Source: Phyllobacteriaceae bacterium (GTDB taxonomy: Bacteria; Pseudomonadota; Alphaproteobacteria; Rhizobiales; Rhizobiaceae). From it: DNA of 64,000 nucleotides. The position numbers and the translations under genes are program-made. The stretch is from the NCBI GenBank assembly GCA_024742765.1, contig JANSXT010000008.1, forward strand, positions 62,001 to 126,000. Reading direction: 5' to 3'. The notes under the pieces are model-generated. The model saw only the letters and a list, made by a program, of their open reading frames with translations, did no database searches and had not been told where the DNA came from. Below, one piece after another: positions 29,309-37,415 of this stretch. The first letter of the stretch is position 1. Each line of letters opens with the position of its first letter.

Positions 29309-30970
29309 ATGGAACATTTCGCCCAGCGCATCCTGCTCTTGTCCGGCTGGCGCCGCGCGATCCTCTCGGTCGCGCTTGGTGCGCTGACCGCGCTGACCCA
29401 GGCGCCGTTCCACCTGTTCGCCATCGGCTTTTTGACTGTTCCGGTCCTCGTCTGGCTTCTCGATGGAGCGGTGGGCGCGACGCCGGGCAAGGCGTCGGGT
29501 GCGCTGCGCGCCGCGTTTTGGATTGGCTGGCTGTTCGGCCTTGGCTATTTCACCGCCGGCATCTGGTGGCTGGGCAACGCGCTTCTCGTCGAGGCTCCGG
29601 AATTTGCCTGGGCGATCCCGCTGGCCAGCCTCGGCTTGCCTGCCGTCCTGGCCCTCTTTTACGGCGCGGCCTGCGCGCTGGCGCGCCTTGTCTGGTCCGA
29701 TGGCATTGGCCGGATCGCCGCGCTCGCAGCCGCCTTCGGGCTTGCCGAATGGGCGCGCTCCTTCGTGCTGACGGGCTTTCCCTGGAACGCACTCGGCTAT
29801 GCGCTCATGCCGTCGCCGGTCATGATGCAATCGGCGGCGATCGGCGGCATTTTTGCCATGAGCGCGTTTGCGGTCCTTGTCTTCGCGCTTCCCGCGCAAA
29901 TGGCCGCCCGGCGCAGCGCGGCGGTCGTGGGCGCCACGTTGTGCGTGCTGCTGGTCGGCGCCCATGCGGGCTTCGGAGTGTGGCGCCTTGCGCAGGCGCC
30001 CGACCCGGCGGCGGCAACGGATGATGCGCCGATTGTCCGCCTCGTTCAGCCGGCGATCGCCCAGGAACAGAAGATGGATCAGGAGGCGCGCGCGGCAACC
30101 TTCCGGACCTTGCTCGACCTGACGGCCCTCGACCCGGCGCCCGCCGAGACGCCGGCGGTCGAAGATCAGGCGCAGGCGCAAGGCCCGGCATCGGGTCCGG
30201 CGCCTGACATCGTCGTCTGGCCGGAAACATCGGTGCCCTACCTTCTGACACGCGATGCGGCCGCACTGGCCGCGATCGGCGAAACGCTGCTGCCCGACCA
30301 GATGCTGCTGACCGGCGCGGTGCGCGAGGAGCCGGGCGAGGAAGCTGGCTCGGTGACCGGCCGCTACTATAATTCTGTGATGGCGGTGACCAGCGGCGGC
30401 GTGATCGCCGGCGCCGCCGACAAGGTGCATCTGGTGCCCTTCGGCGAATATCTGCCGTTCGCCGACCTTTTGGGCAGGCTCGGCCTGCGCGCCATCGCCG
30501 CGGCCGATCGCGGCTATTCGGCCGCGCCCGCCCGCACGACGATCACGCTCGATGGCGGCCTGACCGTGCTGCCGCTTGTCTGCTATGAGTCGATTTTTCC
30601 GAGCCTGGCCGTACCGCCGTCCGGCCAGCGGATCGATGCCATCGTCAATGTCACCAATGATGCCTGGTTCGGACGGACGCCGGGCCCGTGGCAGCATCTG
30701 CACCAGACGCGGCTGCGCGCGGTCGAGACCGGTCTGCCCGTGATCCGTGCGGCCAACAATGGCATCTCGGCGGTCATCGATCCCTACGGCCGCACCGTCG
30801 CCCGGATCGGTCACGATGTGAAAGCTGTGGCGGACATAAGGCTGCCCGCGACAGCGCAACCGCTGTTCTCGAAGCAACAGCAGGACAACAACTTCTGGTT
30901 GTTTACCGTCATACTTTCGGCTATAGCGATTGCCGGTCGCATCAGGTTGCGCGCTTTCGGCGGGAATTAG
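29309..30970 (+). CDS. lnt: Apolipoprotein N-acyltransferase
   Basis: A 553-residue inner-membrane enzyme that adds the third acyl chain to lipoproteins. Six or more N-terminal transmembrane helices (residues about 15-225) precede a periplasmic nitrilase-like domain. The catalytic triad is visible as about E306 in VVWPETSVP, K372 in DKVHLVPFGEY and C425 in LVCYESIF. The ATG at 29309 is used; an upstream frame start at 29279 has no clear ribosome site. It acts after Lgt and LspA (lspA is at 0.3-0.8 kb here). Confidence 0.95.
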   Translation: MEHFAQRILLLSGWRRAILSVALGALTALTQAPFHLFAIGFLTVPVLVWLLDGAVGATPGKASGALRAAFWIGWLFGLGYFTAGIWWLGNALLVEAPEFAWAIPLASLGLPAVLALFYGAACALARLVWSDGIGRIAALAAAFGLAEWARSFVLTGFPWNALGYALMPSPVMMQSAAIGGIFAMSAFAVLVFALPAQMAARRSAAVVGATLCVLLVGAHAGFGVWRLAQAPDPAAATDDAPIVRLVQPAIAQEQKMDQEARAATFRTLLDLTALDPAPAETPAVEDQAQAQGPASGPAPDIVVWPETSVPYLLTRDAAALAAIGETLLPDQMLLTGAVREEPGEEAGSVTGRYYNSVMAVTSGGVIAGAADKVHLVPFGEYLPFADLLGRLGLRAIAAADRGYSAAPARTTITLDGGLTVLPLVCYESIFPSLAVPPSGQRIDAIVNVTNDAWFGRTPGPWQHLHQTRLRAVETGLPVIRAANNGISAVIDPYGRTVARIGHDVKAVADIRLPATAQPLFSKQQQDNNFWLFTVILSAIAIAGRIRLRAFGGN

Positions 30971-30981
30971 GCTGCGCTTTG

Positions 30982-31010
30982 TTGACAGGGACCTTCGTCG
31001 CGGCTCATAC
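30982..31010 (+). promoter_or_regulatory. Candidate sigma-70 promoter before the XRE regulator
   Basis: A consensus TTGACA (30982-30987) is separated by 17 bases from TCATAC (31005-31010), in the 139-base gap between lnt and the XRE gene. It would leave a leader of about 90 bases. The -35 element is perfect, the -10 is partial. Confidence 0.5.
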
Positions 31011-31109
31011 GTAGCGCGCCGTGATTGGGGACCGCGTTGGGGGACGCGCAAGAACGGCTTCTGGTCCTGATCCGATCAATGGCCGCCGTCAGAGCGGCGG
31101 GGACACAGA

Positions 31110-31526
31110 ATGAACCACAAGAAAAAAAAGCAGCCCAATCCCATCGATATCCATGTCGGCAGCCGCATCCGCCTGCGGCGAACCATGCTCGGCATGAGCC
31201 AGGAGAAGCTTGGCGAGAGCCTCGGCATCACCTTCCAGCAGGTGCAGAAATACGAAAAGGGCACCAACCGCGTCGGCGCCAGCCGGCTGCAGAACATCGC
31301 ATCGATCCTGAACGTGCCGGTCTCGTTCTTTTTTGAGGACGCGCCCGACGATAACGCGCCGTCATCGGCATCCGGCCTGGAGGAGAACTCCTCGACCTAT
31401 GTGGTCAGCTTCCTGTCGAGTTCGGAGGGCCTTCAGCTCAACCGCGCCTTCGTCAAGATCGCCGATCCCAAGGTGCGCCGGCGCATCATCGATCTGGTCA
31501 AGTCGCTGGCCGACGAGGATGCCTGA
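31110..31526 (+). CDS. XRE/Cro-CI family transcriptional regulator (pre-metK type)
   Basis: A 138-residue DNA-binding protein. A Lys-rich start (NHKKKKQPNP) leads into the helix-turn-helix, IRLRRTMLGMSQEKLGESLG and ITFQQVQKYEKGTNRVGAS (about residues 22-60). The C-terminal part (residues 90-138) is a short helix pair, SSEGLQLNRAFVKIADPKVR, of a type widespread in Rhizobiales. Genes of this family commonly stand between lnt and metK in this order, but here metK is 8.5 kb further on. Its regulon is not known from sequence. Confidence 0.92.
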   Translation: MNHKKKKQPNPIDIHVGSRIRLRRTMLGMSQEKLGESLGITFQQVQKYEKGTNRVGASRLQNIASILNVPVSFFFEDAPDDNAPSSASGLEENSSTYVVSFLSSSEGLQLNRAFVKIADPKVRRRIIDLVKSLADEDA

Positions 31527-31610
31527 CGCCGATCCGCGTCGGCTGCATCAAGCCGATCACAGCCGCCTGAGAAAGGACTCGCGCGGCGGCGCATGATGTG
31601 TAAGTCTTGA

Positions 31611-31624
31611 TTGACACCGATCAA
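31611..31624. promoter_or_regulatory. FNR/FixK-like anaerobox
   Basis: TTGAC-ACCG-ATCAA matches the FNR/FixK half-site pair TTGAT-N4-ATCAA in 9 of 10 defined positions. It lies in the spacer after the XRE gene, 34 bases before the ATG of a small ORF. Its centre is about 41.5 bases from that ATG, the distance expected between an activating site and a transcript start, so a leaderless or very short-leader transcript would be implied. Confidence 0.45.
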
Positions 31625-31658
31625 CGTCAATCGATGCGAAAGCGGCCAGACTTCCACC

Positions 31659-31934
31659 ATGCACGACCGTCTTGTCCAGGCAGACAACCAGATTTGCTTC
31701 CGCGCATTGTGCGGGATGCAGCGGGAACGGGCCCGTGCGGGTGGACGCCGGGCCGGCATCATCGCGCTTGCCATGCAGGCGATGCGCAAGGCATCGCGCC
31801 GTCGCGAGGCGTGCATCGACTGCCCCTATGGAGGCAAGTGCGCCGAGCCGCAAACGCACAGCCTGATCAGCGCCCGGCGGGTGGACACCCATGTCCCTGT
31901 CGCGCCGATCATGACCAGACCAGATCGCGGGTGA
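31659..31934 (+). CDS. Small cysteine-containing protein of unknown function
   Basis: A 91-residue ORF beginning MHDRLVQADNQICF. I do not recognise the family. It is basic (many Arg), with a short Ala/Met helix in the middle, and a C-x2-C-x5-C group (CIDCPYGGKC, about residues 54-63) that could bind a metal; two further cysteines lie near the N-terminus. Third codon positions are strongly G/C as in true genes nearby, which supports coding. Against it: no good ribosome site before the ATG, and the last 26 bases overlap the convergent XRE gene. The FNR-like box just upstream suggests oxygen-linked expression, if the gene is real. Confidence 0.4.
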   Translation: MHDRLVQADNQICFRALCGMQRERARAGGRRAGIIALAMQAMRKASRRREACIDCPYGGKCAEPQTHSLISARRVDTHVPVAPIMTRPDRG

Positions 31935-32769
31935 ATGCACCGGCCTCGTGCGGCCGCACGACTGCCGCGCGGATGAGCTGGTCGAAATGGCGCGTCAGCG
32001 CATCGACAGCATCCTTTGCGTTCAGCACCAGATACATGTCGCCCATATAGACCGCCGCACGCACCGGTCCGAACACGGTATAGGGCGCCGAAAAGGTGCG
32101 CCTTGCATCGAACAGGAACAGCCGCAGGCCTGGATAGAGATCGTCGGTCAGCGCCGCGATCTGTTCGATCTGCGCGTGGCGAATATGCGCGTCCAGATCG
32201 GCCCATGCGCCAGTGCCTTCGGCCAGCGCCTGCATGGTCTGCAGCGGCATGCACACTTCGGTGTCGCTCTCCGGCTTGCGGCTATAGGCAAGCCGTTCGC
32301 GCGCATCGTCGATCTGCGCGGCGACGGGCGGCTTGCTGTCACGCGTCTCGAACGCGATGACGGCATCGGTCCTCAGAAAATCGGGAATCGTCGCGGGCAC
32401 ATAGCGGATTTTCGTGCCGGCCGCCTCCTGGTGCCACTGAACCAAAGCCGCATCGTCCCGTGAATCCTGCGCTTCCTCCAATTCCAGCGCCGGTCGGATT
32501 TCGGCGGACACGCCTTCGTCCTGGCTCAGGCCCAGCAGCCAGTCGAGGCTGACCGATTGCGTGGCTGCGATGCGGATCAGCGTTTCGGCGCGCGGCAGGC
32601 GCGCAGTCTCGCCCGACAGAAGCTGCGACAGGGCCGACCGGTCCAGCCCGACCGTGGCGGCAAACTGCGAACGGTTCAGGCCTGAACGGCCGAGCAGTCG
32701 GGCCAGCCTGTCACGGAACAGCCGCGAGGCGTCGCGTTTGTCGATTGTGTCGGCCGGCACGGCAATCAT
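31909..32769 (-). CDS. XRE-family regulator with C-terminal sensor-like domain, divergent from desaturase
   Basis: A 286-residue regulator. The N-terminal helix-turn-helix (about residues 10-70: SGLNRSQFAATVGLDRSALSQL and AETLIRIAATQSVSLDWLLG) is followed by a roughly 190-residue domain with segments FLRTDAVIAFET and LYPGLRLFLFDARRTFSAPY and FGPVRAAVYMGDMYLVL, likely to bind a ligand. The ATG at 32769 is used; the frame stays open to 33051 but would run through the promoter and into the desaturase gene. GTG at 32760 is an alternative. Divergent placement and the palindrome between the genes suggest that it controls the desaturase. Confidence 0.85.
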   Translation of the reverse strand: MIAVPADTIDKRDASRLFRDRLARLLGRSGLNRSQFAATVGLDRSALSQLLSGETARLPRAETLIRIAATQSVSLDWLLGLSQDEGVSAEIRPALELEEAQDSRDDAALVQWHQEAAGTKIRYVPATIPDFLRTDAVIAFETRDSKPPVAAQIDDARERLAYSRKPESDTEVCMPLQTMQALAEGTGAWADLDAHIRHAQIEQIAALTDDLYPGLRLFLFDARRTFSAPYTVFGPVRAAVYMGDMYLVLNAKDAVDALTRHFDQLIRAAVVRPHEAGAFTRDLVWS

Positions 32770-32791
32770 GCAGATCAAATCCAACGTTTGA

Positions 32792-32803
32792 TGACAATTG
32801 TCA
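32792..32803. promoter_or_regulatory. Candidate operator between XRE regulator and desaturase
   Basis: The perfect 12-base palindrome TGACAATTGTCA lies in an AT-rich stretch 22 bases upstream of the XRE start codon. On the minus strand it contains TTGACA, a -35 element for the regulator gene; on the plus strand TATGAT (32816-32821) could be a -10 for the desaturase. Binding here could therefore affect both genes. Confidence 0.5.
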
Positions 32804-32906
32804 ACATCTGCTGAATATGATGACCGGAAACAACCTTCAGTGCGCATTGCCGCATTTTCATCGGCTGCTTCTCCTGACATCTTCGTGTCAGGGGTAACGA
32901 ATCTCA

Positions 32907-33902
32907 ATGCAAAAACAATCAATTGAGTGGCCGACACTGGCCATGATGGCGCTCTGCTACGGGGTTTGGCTGGGCGCCGGCTTCCTGCTCTTTCCGGTTT
33001 TGCCGGCCGTTGCGCTGGCATTGATGGCCATAGCCGCGGGTTTCCACACATCGCTGCAGCATGAGGCGCTGCACGGCCATCCGACCCGCAGCGCGGCGAT
33101 CAACGAACTGCTCGTTGCGCTGCCGCTGGCCGTGGCGTTCCCGTTCCGGCGGTTCAAGGCGCTGCATCTGCGCCATCATCACGACGAGAACCTGACCGAC
33201 CCCTATGACGATCCGGAAAGCTGGTATCGCGCCCAGGGCGATCACGCGGCGATGGCTTGGCCGATGCGGGTGCTGCTGGCCGCCAACAACACCTTCATCG
33301 GACGTCTCGTGATCGGCCCGCCGCTGATGGCCTTTGGTTTCTGGCGCTCGGATTTCCGCAACCTGATCGCCGGCAATCCCGGCGTGCGGCGCGCCTGGGC
33401 GCATCATGTCCTTGGGCTCGCGGTGCTCGCGGCCATCGTCTGGGGCGGCATGGGCATCAATCCACTGCTCTATGTCGGCGTGGTTGCCGATGGCGGCATG
33501 GCGCTGATCGCCATCCGGACCTATTGTGAACATCGCTGGGACCAGACGCCGGACGGCCGCACCGTGGTCGTCGAGCACAGCCGCATCCTTTCCTGGCTGT
33601 TCCTGAACAACAATCTGCACATCGTCCACCACAAGCGACCCGCCGCGCCCTGGTACGAACTGCCGCGCCTCTATCGCGAGCGCCGAGCCGAATGGCTGGC
33701 CGCCAACAAGGCCTATGTCTATCGCAATTACTGGCAGATATTCCGCGCCCATGCGCTGTCGGCCAAGGAACCGGTGGTGCATCCGGTGCGCCGACGGGGC
33801 GACACGCCGCCCGTTGCGCCCGGCGCCTTCCAGCCGGCTTCGGCCGCGCCCGCGGCCGGTCCCCGCGAAGCCATGCTGGTCGCGGCCCGACCCGAACACT
33901 GA
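32907..33902 (+). CDS. Membrane fatty acid desaturase/hydroxylase family protein
   Basis: A 331-residue integral-membrane di-iron protein. The three histidine groups are present: HEALHGHP near residue 52, HLRHHHDENL near 89 and HIVHHKRP near 237. Hydrophobic segments flank them (residues about 11-45 and 165-200). The protein probably introduces a double bond or hydroxyl group into an acyl or carotenoid-type chain; the substrate cannot be decided. A Pro/Ala-rich C-terminal tail of about 45 residues looks disordered. It is divergent from an XRE regulator and followed after 10 bases by the PhnD-like gene. Confidence 0.88.
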   Translation: MQKQSIEWPTLAMMALCYGVWLGAGFLLFPVLPAVALALMAIAAGFHTSLQHEALHGHPTRSAAINELLVALPLAVAFPFRRFKALHLRHHHDENLTDPYDDPESWYRAQGDHAAMAWPMRVLLAANNTFIGRLVIGPPLMAFGFWRSDFRNLIAGNPGVRRAWAHHVLGLAVLAAIVWGGMGINPLLYVGVVADGGMALIAIRTYCEHRWDQTPDGRTVVVEHSRILSWLFLNNNLHIVHHKRPAAPWYELPRLYRERRAEWLAANKAYVYRNYWQIFRAHALSAKEPVVHPVRRRGDTPPVAPGAFQPASAAPAAGPREAMLVAARPEH

Positions 33903-33912
33903 TCGGCCGGTC

Positions 33913-34629
33913 ATGCTCGCATGCCTGCCCATGTATGACTGGCCCGAGCGCCGGGCCGAGATCGACGCGCTTTGGGCGCGTCTGCGCGATGCGCTCCGGG
34001 ATGAAGGCTTCGAAGCGCCCGATGCGCTCACCCGCACGGACGATCCCGAGGAGGCGTGGCTAAGCCCGGACCTGCTCTTAGGCGAGACCTGTTCCTATCC
34101 GCTGGAAACGGTTTTGCGCGGCCGCGTGCGCTATGTCGCAACGCCGGTCCATGACGCGCCGGGATGCGGTGCGGGCACCTATCGCAGCGCGATCATCGCG
34201 CCAGGTGCCGGCGAAGGCATGCCGCCACCCGGCGGACCCCGTTCGGTCCTGCAATCGGGATCGATCGGGACGCTGGCGGCGAACGCGCCGGATTCCATGT
34301 CGGGCTTTGTCGCGCTGGAGCGTGATCTGGCGCAGGCTGGCCGCGCCGTGCCCGGTCACGTTCTGTGGACCGGATCGCACCGTGCGTCGATCCGCGCCGT
34401 CGCGGAGGGGAAGGCGGACTGCGCCGCCATCGACTGCGTGACCTGGCAGATCGCCAAAGAGCACGAACCAGCGGCGCAGCAGGTCCATGTCATCGGTTGG
34501 ACGGCGGAGCGGCCGGGATTGCCGCTGATCACCAATGTCAACATGGACGACACCGACATTGAGCGCCTGCGCCGCGCGGTGGCCGCGGTCATGCCGGTCG
34601 CGGTGCTCGATCGGCCGACGGAACGCTGA
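33913..34629 (+). CDS. PhnD-like phosphate/phosphonate-binding domain protein without signal peptide
   Basis: A 238-residue protein with the fold of PhnD-type ABC solute-binding proteins: ACLPMYDWPERRAEIDALW at the start, LLLGETCSYPLETVL, GTYRSAIIAPGAGEG, TGSHRASIRAVAEGKADCAA and IDCVTWQIAKEHEP. No signal peptide or lipobox is visible, and no permease or ATPase gene is adjacent, so it is probably cytoplasmic and not part of a transporter. The frame is open upstream into the desaturase gene, but MLACLPMYDWPE is the natural domain start. A ligand-sensing or enzymatic role is possible; the real function is unknown. Confidence 0.8.
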   Translation: MLACLPMYDWPERRAEIDALWARLRDALRDEGFEAPDALTRTDDPEEAWLSPDLLLGETCSYPLETVLRGRVRYVATPVHDAPGCGAGTYRSAIIAPGAGEGMPPPGGPRSVLQSGSIGTLAANAPDSMSGFVALERDLAQAGRAVPGHVLWTGSHRASIRAVAEGKADCAAIDCVTWQIAKEHEPAAQQVHVIGWTAERPGLPLITNVNMDDTDIERLRRAVAAVMPVAVLDRPTER

Positions 34630-35859
34630 TCAGTCCGGCTCGCCGTCGACCACACGCAGGCGCAGATGGCCGGTCTTGCTCTCGGCGCCCGGCTCCGCTG
34701 CGTCTTCCCTGGCGGGCTGTTCGTCGAATTCCAGACCCTCGATCTTCTGGCCGCGCTTGGTCAGCTTGCCCGTGGTGATCAGAATGTCGTCGATGTCCTT
34801 GGCGGTCTGCCCGAAATGGCCTTGCAGCTTGCGCACCCGGTCGTCGAGCCGTCCCAGATCCTCCATCAACCGCATCACCTCGCCCTGGATCAGATGCGCC
34901 TGTTCGCGCATCCGCGCATCCTTCAGGAGCGCCTGGATCACCTGGATCGACAGCATCAGAAGCGACGGCGAAACGATCACGATCCGCGCCCGGTGTGCCT
35001 TCTGCACGATGGTTTCGTGATGCTCGTGAATGTCGGCGAAGATGCTCTCGGACGGTACGAACAGGAACGCGGTGTCCTGTGTTTCGCCGGCGATCAGATA
35101 TTTGTCGGCGATCGCCTTGATGTGCACATCCATGTCCGCGCGGAACCGCTTGGCCGCGGCGGTGGCATCCGCTTCGCTCTTGGCTTCGCGCACCGCGTTC
35201 CAGGCCTCCAGAGGAAACTTGGCATCGATCACGAGGTCCGGCGCGCCGTTCGGCATGGCGATCACGCAATCGGGCCGGGAGCCGTTCGACAATGTGGCCT
35301 GGAACTGGAAGGCCCCCATTGGCAGCCCGTCCTCGATGATCGCCTCCATCCGGCTCTGGCCGAACGCGCCGCGCGTCTGTTTGTTGGCCAGGATCGATTG
35401 CAGTTCCACCACCTGGCCGGCGAGCTGCTGGATGTTGTTCTGCGCCGTGTCGATCACCGCCAGCCGCTCATGCAGCTTGCTCAGATTGGCATGCGCCGAC
35501 TTCTGCTGCTCGTTGATCGACTGGCCGATGCGCGAACTCATCGCATCGAGCCGTTGCGACAGCGTCGTGCTCATCTCCGTGTGGCGCGCGCCGAACATGT
35601 CGGTCATCGCCGAAAGCCGGCCCTGCATGTCGGCCTGGGCCTTGAGGATATCATCGACCCGTGCCTCGGCCCGTTCCGCCCGCTCATGCGCCTGCCGCAG
35701 GTCTCGCCGGCCGGCCACGCCATTGCGCCAGACCAGCATCAGGGTGAGCAGCACCAGCGCCGCCAGGATCAGCGCGCCCGCAGCAAGGGCCTCGCCGACC
35801 GACACGGCGCGCCCGGCCAACATGAAAGCAGTCTGATCGAGGCTGAATGCGGTGTCCAT
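34630..35859 (-). CDS. rmuC: DNA recombination protein RmuC
   Basis: A 409-residue membrane-anchored protein thought to limit inversions at short repeats. An N-terminal transmembrane helix (about residues 24-45) leads into a long coiled coil (about 50-170) and then the nuclease-like RmuC domain, with MEAIIEDGLPMGAFQFQATL, DLVIDAKFPLEAW and AFLFVPSESIFADI. The stop codon abuts the stop of the convergent PhnD-like gene with no space. It is divergent from def, a common neighbourhood in Rhizobiales. Confidence 0.93.
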   Translation of the reverse strand: MDTAFSLDQTAFMLAGRAVSVGEALAAGALILAALVLLTLMLVWRNGVAGRRDLRQAHERAERAEARVDDILKAQADMQGRLSAMTDMFGARHTEMSTTLSQRLDAMSSRIGQSINEQQKSAHANLSKLHERLAVIDTAQNNIQQLAGQVVELQSILANKQTRGAFGQSRMEAIIEDGLPMGAFQFQATLSNGSRPDCVIAMPNGAPDLVIDAKFPLEAWNAVREAKSEADATAAAKRFRADMDVHIKAIADKYLIAGETQDTAFLFVPSESIFADIHEHHETIVQKAHRARIVIVSPSLLMLSIQVIQALLKDARMREQAHLIQGEVMRLMEDLGRLDDRVRKLQGHFGQTAKDIDDILITTGKLTKRGQKIEGLEFDEQPAREDAAEPGAESKTGHLRLRVVDGEPD

Positions 35860-35932
35860 CGCGCCAGCATAGACGATTCGCGGGGACGTGCCGATTGACG
35901 CGCCGCGCCGTCTTTTCTAACTGGAAGCCGTC

Positions 35933-36463
35933 ATGGCCATCAAACCGATCGTCCTCATTCCCGATCCGATCCTGCGCGAGACGTCCAAATCGGTCGAACG
36001 CGTCGACGATGCGGTGCGCGCGTTCGCCGACGACATGCTGGAGACCATGTATGACGCGCCGGGCATCGGCCTTGCGGCGATCCAGGTGGGCGAGCCGATC
36101 CGCATGCTGGTCGCCGATGTCGCCAAGGAGGACGAGGGCAGGGAGCCGCACGTCCTGATCAATCCGACGATCGTCGCCCGCTCGGACGAGCGCAGTCTTT
36201 ATGAGGAAGGCTGCCTGTCGATCCCCGACTATTATGCCGATGTGGAGCGGCCCGCGACGATCACCGTGACCTATCTCGACCGCGACGGTGCCGAACAGAC
36301 GCTCGAAGCCGACGGGCTTCTGGCCACATGCCTGCAGCACGAGATCGATCACCTCGATGGCGTCCTCTTCGTCGACCACATCTCCAAGCTCAAGCGCGAC
36401 ATGGTCTTCAAAAAGTTCCGCAAGCTCGCCAAACAACGCGGCGACGGCCCGGTTCTGGCCTGA
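35933..36463 (+). CDS. def: Peptide deformylase
   Basis: A 176-residue metalloenzyme that removes the formyl group from nascent proteins. Motif 1 is [10 protein letters not shown], motif 2 EEGCLSIP (metal ligand about C94) and motif 3 QHEIDHLDG (about H136, E137 and H140). All three are intact. A GGAAG ribosome site lies before the ATG. It is followed by fmt after 22 bases, the usual def-fmt pair. Confidence 0.97.
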   Translation: MAIKPIVLIPDPILRETSKSVERVDDAVRAFADDMLETMYDAPGIGLAAIQVGEPIRMLVADVAKEDEGREPHVLINPTIVARSDERSLYEEGCLSIPDYYADVERPATITVTYLDRDGAEQTLEADGLLATCLQHEIDHLDGVLFVDHISKLKRDMVFKKFRKLAKQRGDGPVLA

Positions 36464-36485
36464 CCGGCCTCGGAACGACACCGCC

Positions 36486-37415
36486 ATGCGCATCATCTTC
36501 ATGGGCACGCCCGACTTTTCCGTGCCGACGCTCCGCGCGCTGCATGATGCCGGCCACGACATCGTCGCCTGCTACACCCAACCGCCAAGGCCGGCCGGTC
36601 GGCGGGGGCTGACACTCAAAAAATCGCCCGTCCACGACGCCGCCGAGGCGCTCGGCATCGAAGTTCGCACTCCAAAGACGTTGAAGGATGCAGAGCAGCA
36701 GGCAGCGTTCGCCGCGCTGGAAGCCGATGTGGCCGTCGTCGTCGCCTATGGTCTGCTGCTGCCCAAACCGATCCTGGACGGCACGCGCCTTGGCTGTTTC
36801 AACGGCCATGCTTCGCTGCTGCCGCGCTGGCGTGGCGCCGCGCCCATCCAGCGCGCCATCATGGCCGGCGACCGGCAGACCGGCATGATGATTATGAAGA
36901 TGGATGAGGGGCTCGACACCGGCCCGGTGGCGATGACCGAACAGGTTGCCATCGGTCCCGACATGATCGCCGGCGAACTGCACGATGCGCTTTCAACGGT
37001 CGGCGCCGATCTTATGGTCAGCGCCATGGCGGCGCTTGAGAACGGATCGCTCGACCTCGTGCCCCAGCCGGACGAGGGCGCAACCTACGCCGCCAAGATC
37101 GCCAAGGCGGAGACGCGTGTCGATTGGACGAGCGACGGTGCCGACGTCCACAACCACATTCGCGGCCTGGCGCCCTTTCCCGGTGCCTGGTGCGAAATGC
37201 GTCTGGGCGGCACATGGGAGCGGGTGAAGCTGCTCGCATCGACCTCTGTTTCGGGTACAGGCGCGCCGGGAAGCGTAATCATCGGCGCACCGATAACCGT
37301 GGCGTGCGGCACCGGTGCCGTGCGTCTGACGCGGCTTCAAAAAGCCGGCGGCAAACCGCTCGACGCCGAGACCTTCCTGCGCGGCAACCCGCTGGGTGCA
37401 GGCGACGTGCGTTAG
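36486..37415 (+). CDS. fmt: Methionyl-tRNA formyltransferase
   Basis: A 309-residue enzyme that formylates initiator Met-tRNA. The N-terminal formyltransferase fold starts [20 protein letters not shown]; the 10-formyl-THF site has [20 protein letters not shown], with conserved Asn, His and SLLP, and [13 protein letters not shown]-terminal OB-type tRNA-binding domain follows from about residue 205 ([16 protein letters not shown]). The ATG at 36486 gives the family length; the frame reads back into def but without need. The stop overlaps that of the convergent glycosyltransferase gene. Confidence 0.96.
   Translation: MRIIFMGTPDFSVPTLRALHDAGHDIVACYTQPPRPAGRRGLTLKKSPVHDAAEALGIEVRTPKTLKDAEQQAAFAALEADVAVVVAYGLLLPKPILDGTRLGCFNGHASLLPRWRGAAPIQRAIMAGDRQTGMMIMKMDEGLDTGPVAMTEQVAIGPDMIAGELHDALSTVGADLMVSAMAALENGSLDLVPQPDEGATYAAKIAKAETRVDWTSDGADVHNHIRGLAPFPGAWCEMRLGGTWERVKLLASTSVSGTGAPGSVIIGAPITVACGTGAVRLTRLQKAGGKPLDAETFLRGNPLGAGDVR

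Noticed and set aside
29120-31051. A 643-codon minus-strand open frame opposite lnt
   Set aside because: It is antisense to lnt, which has its full catalytic triad. It has no recognisable motifs.
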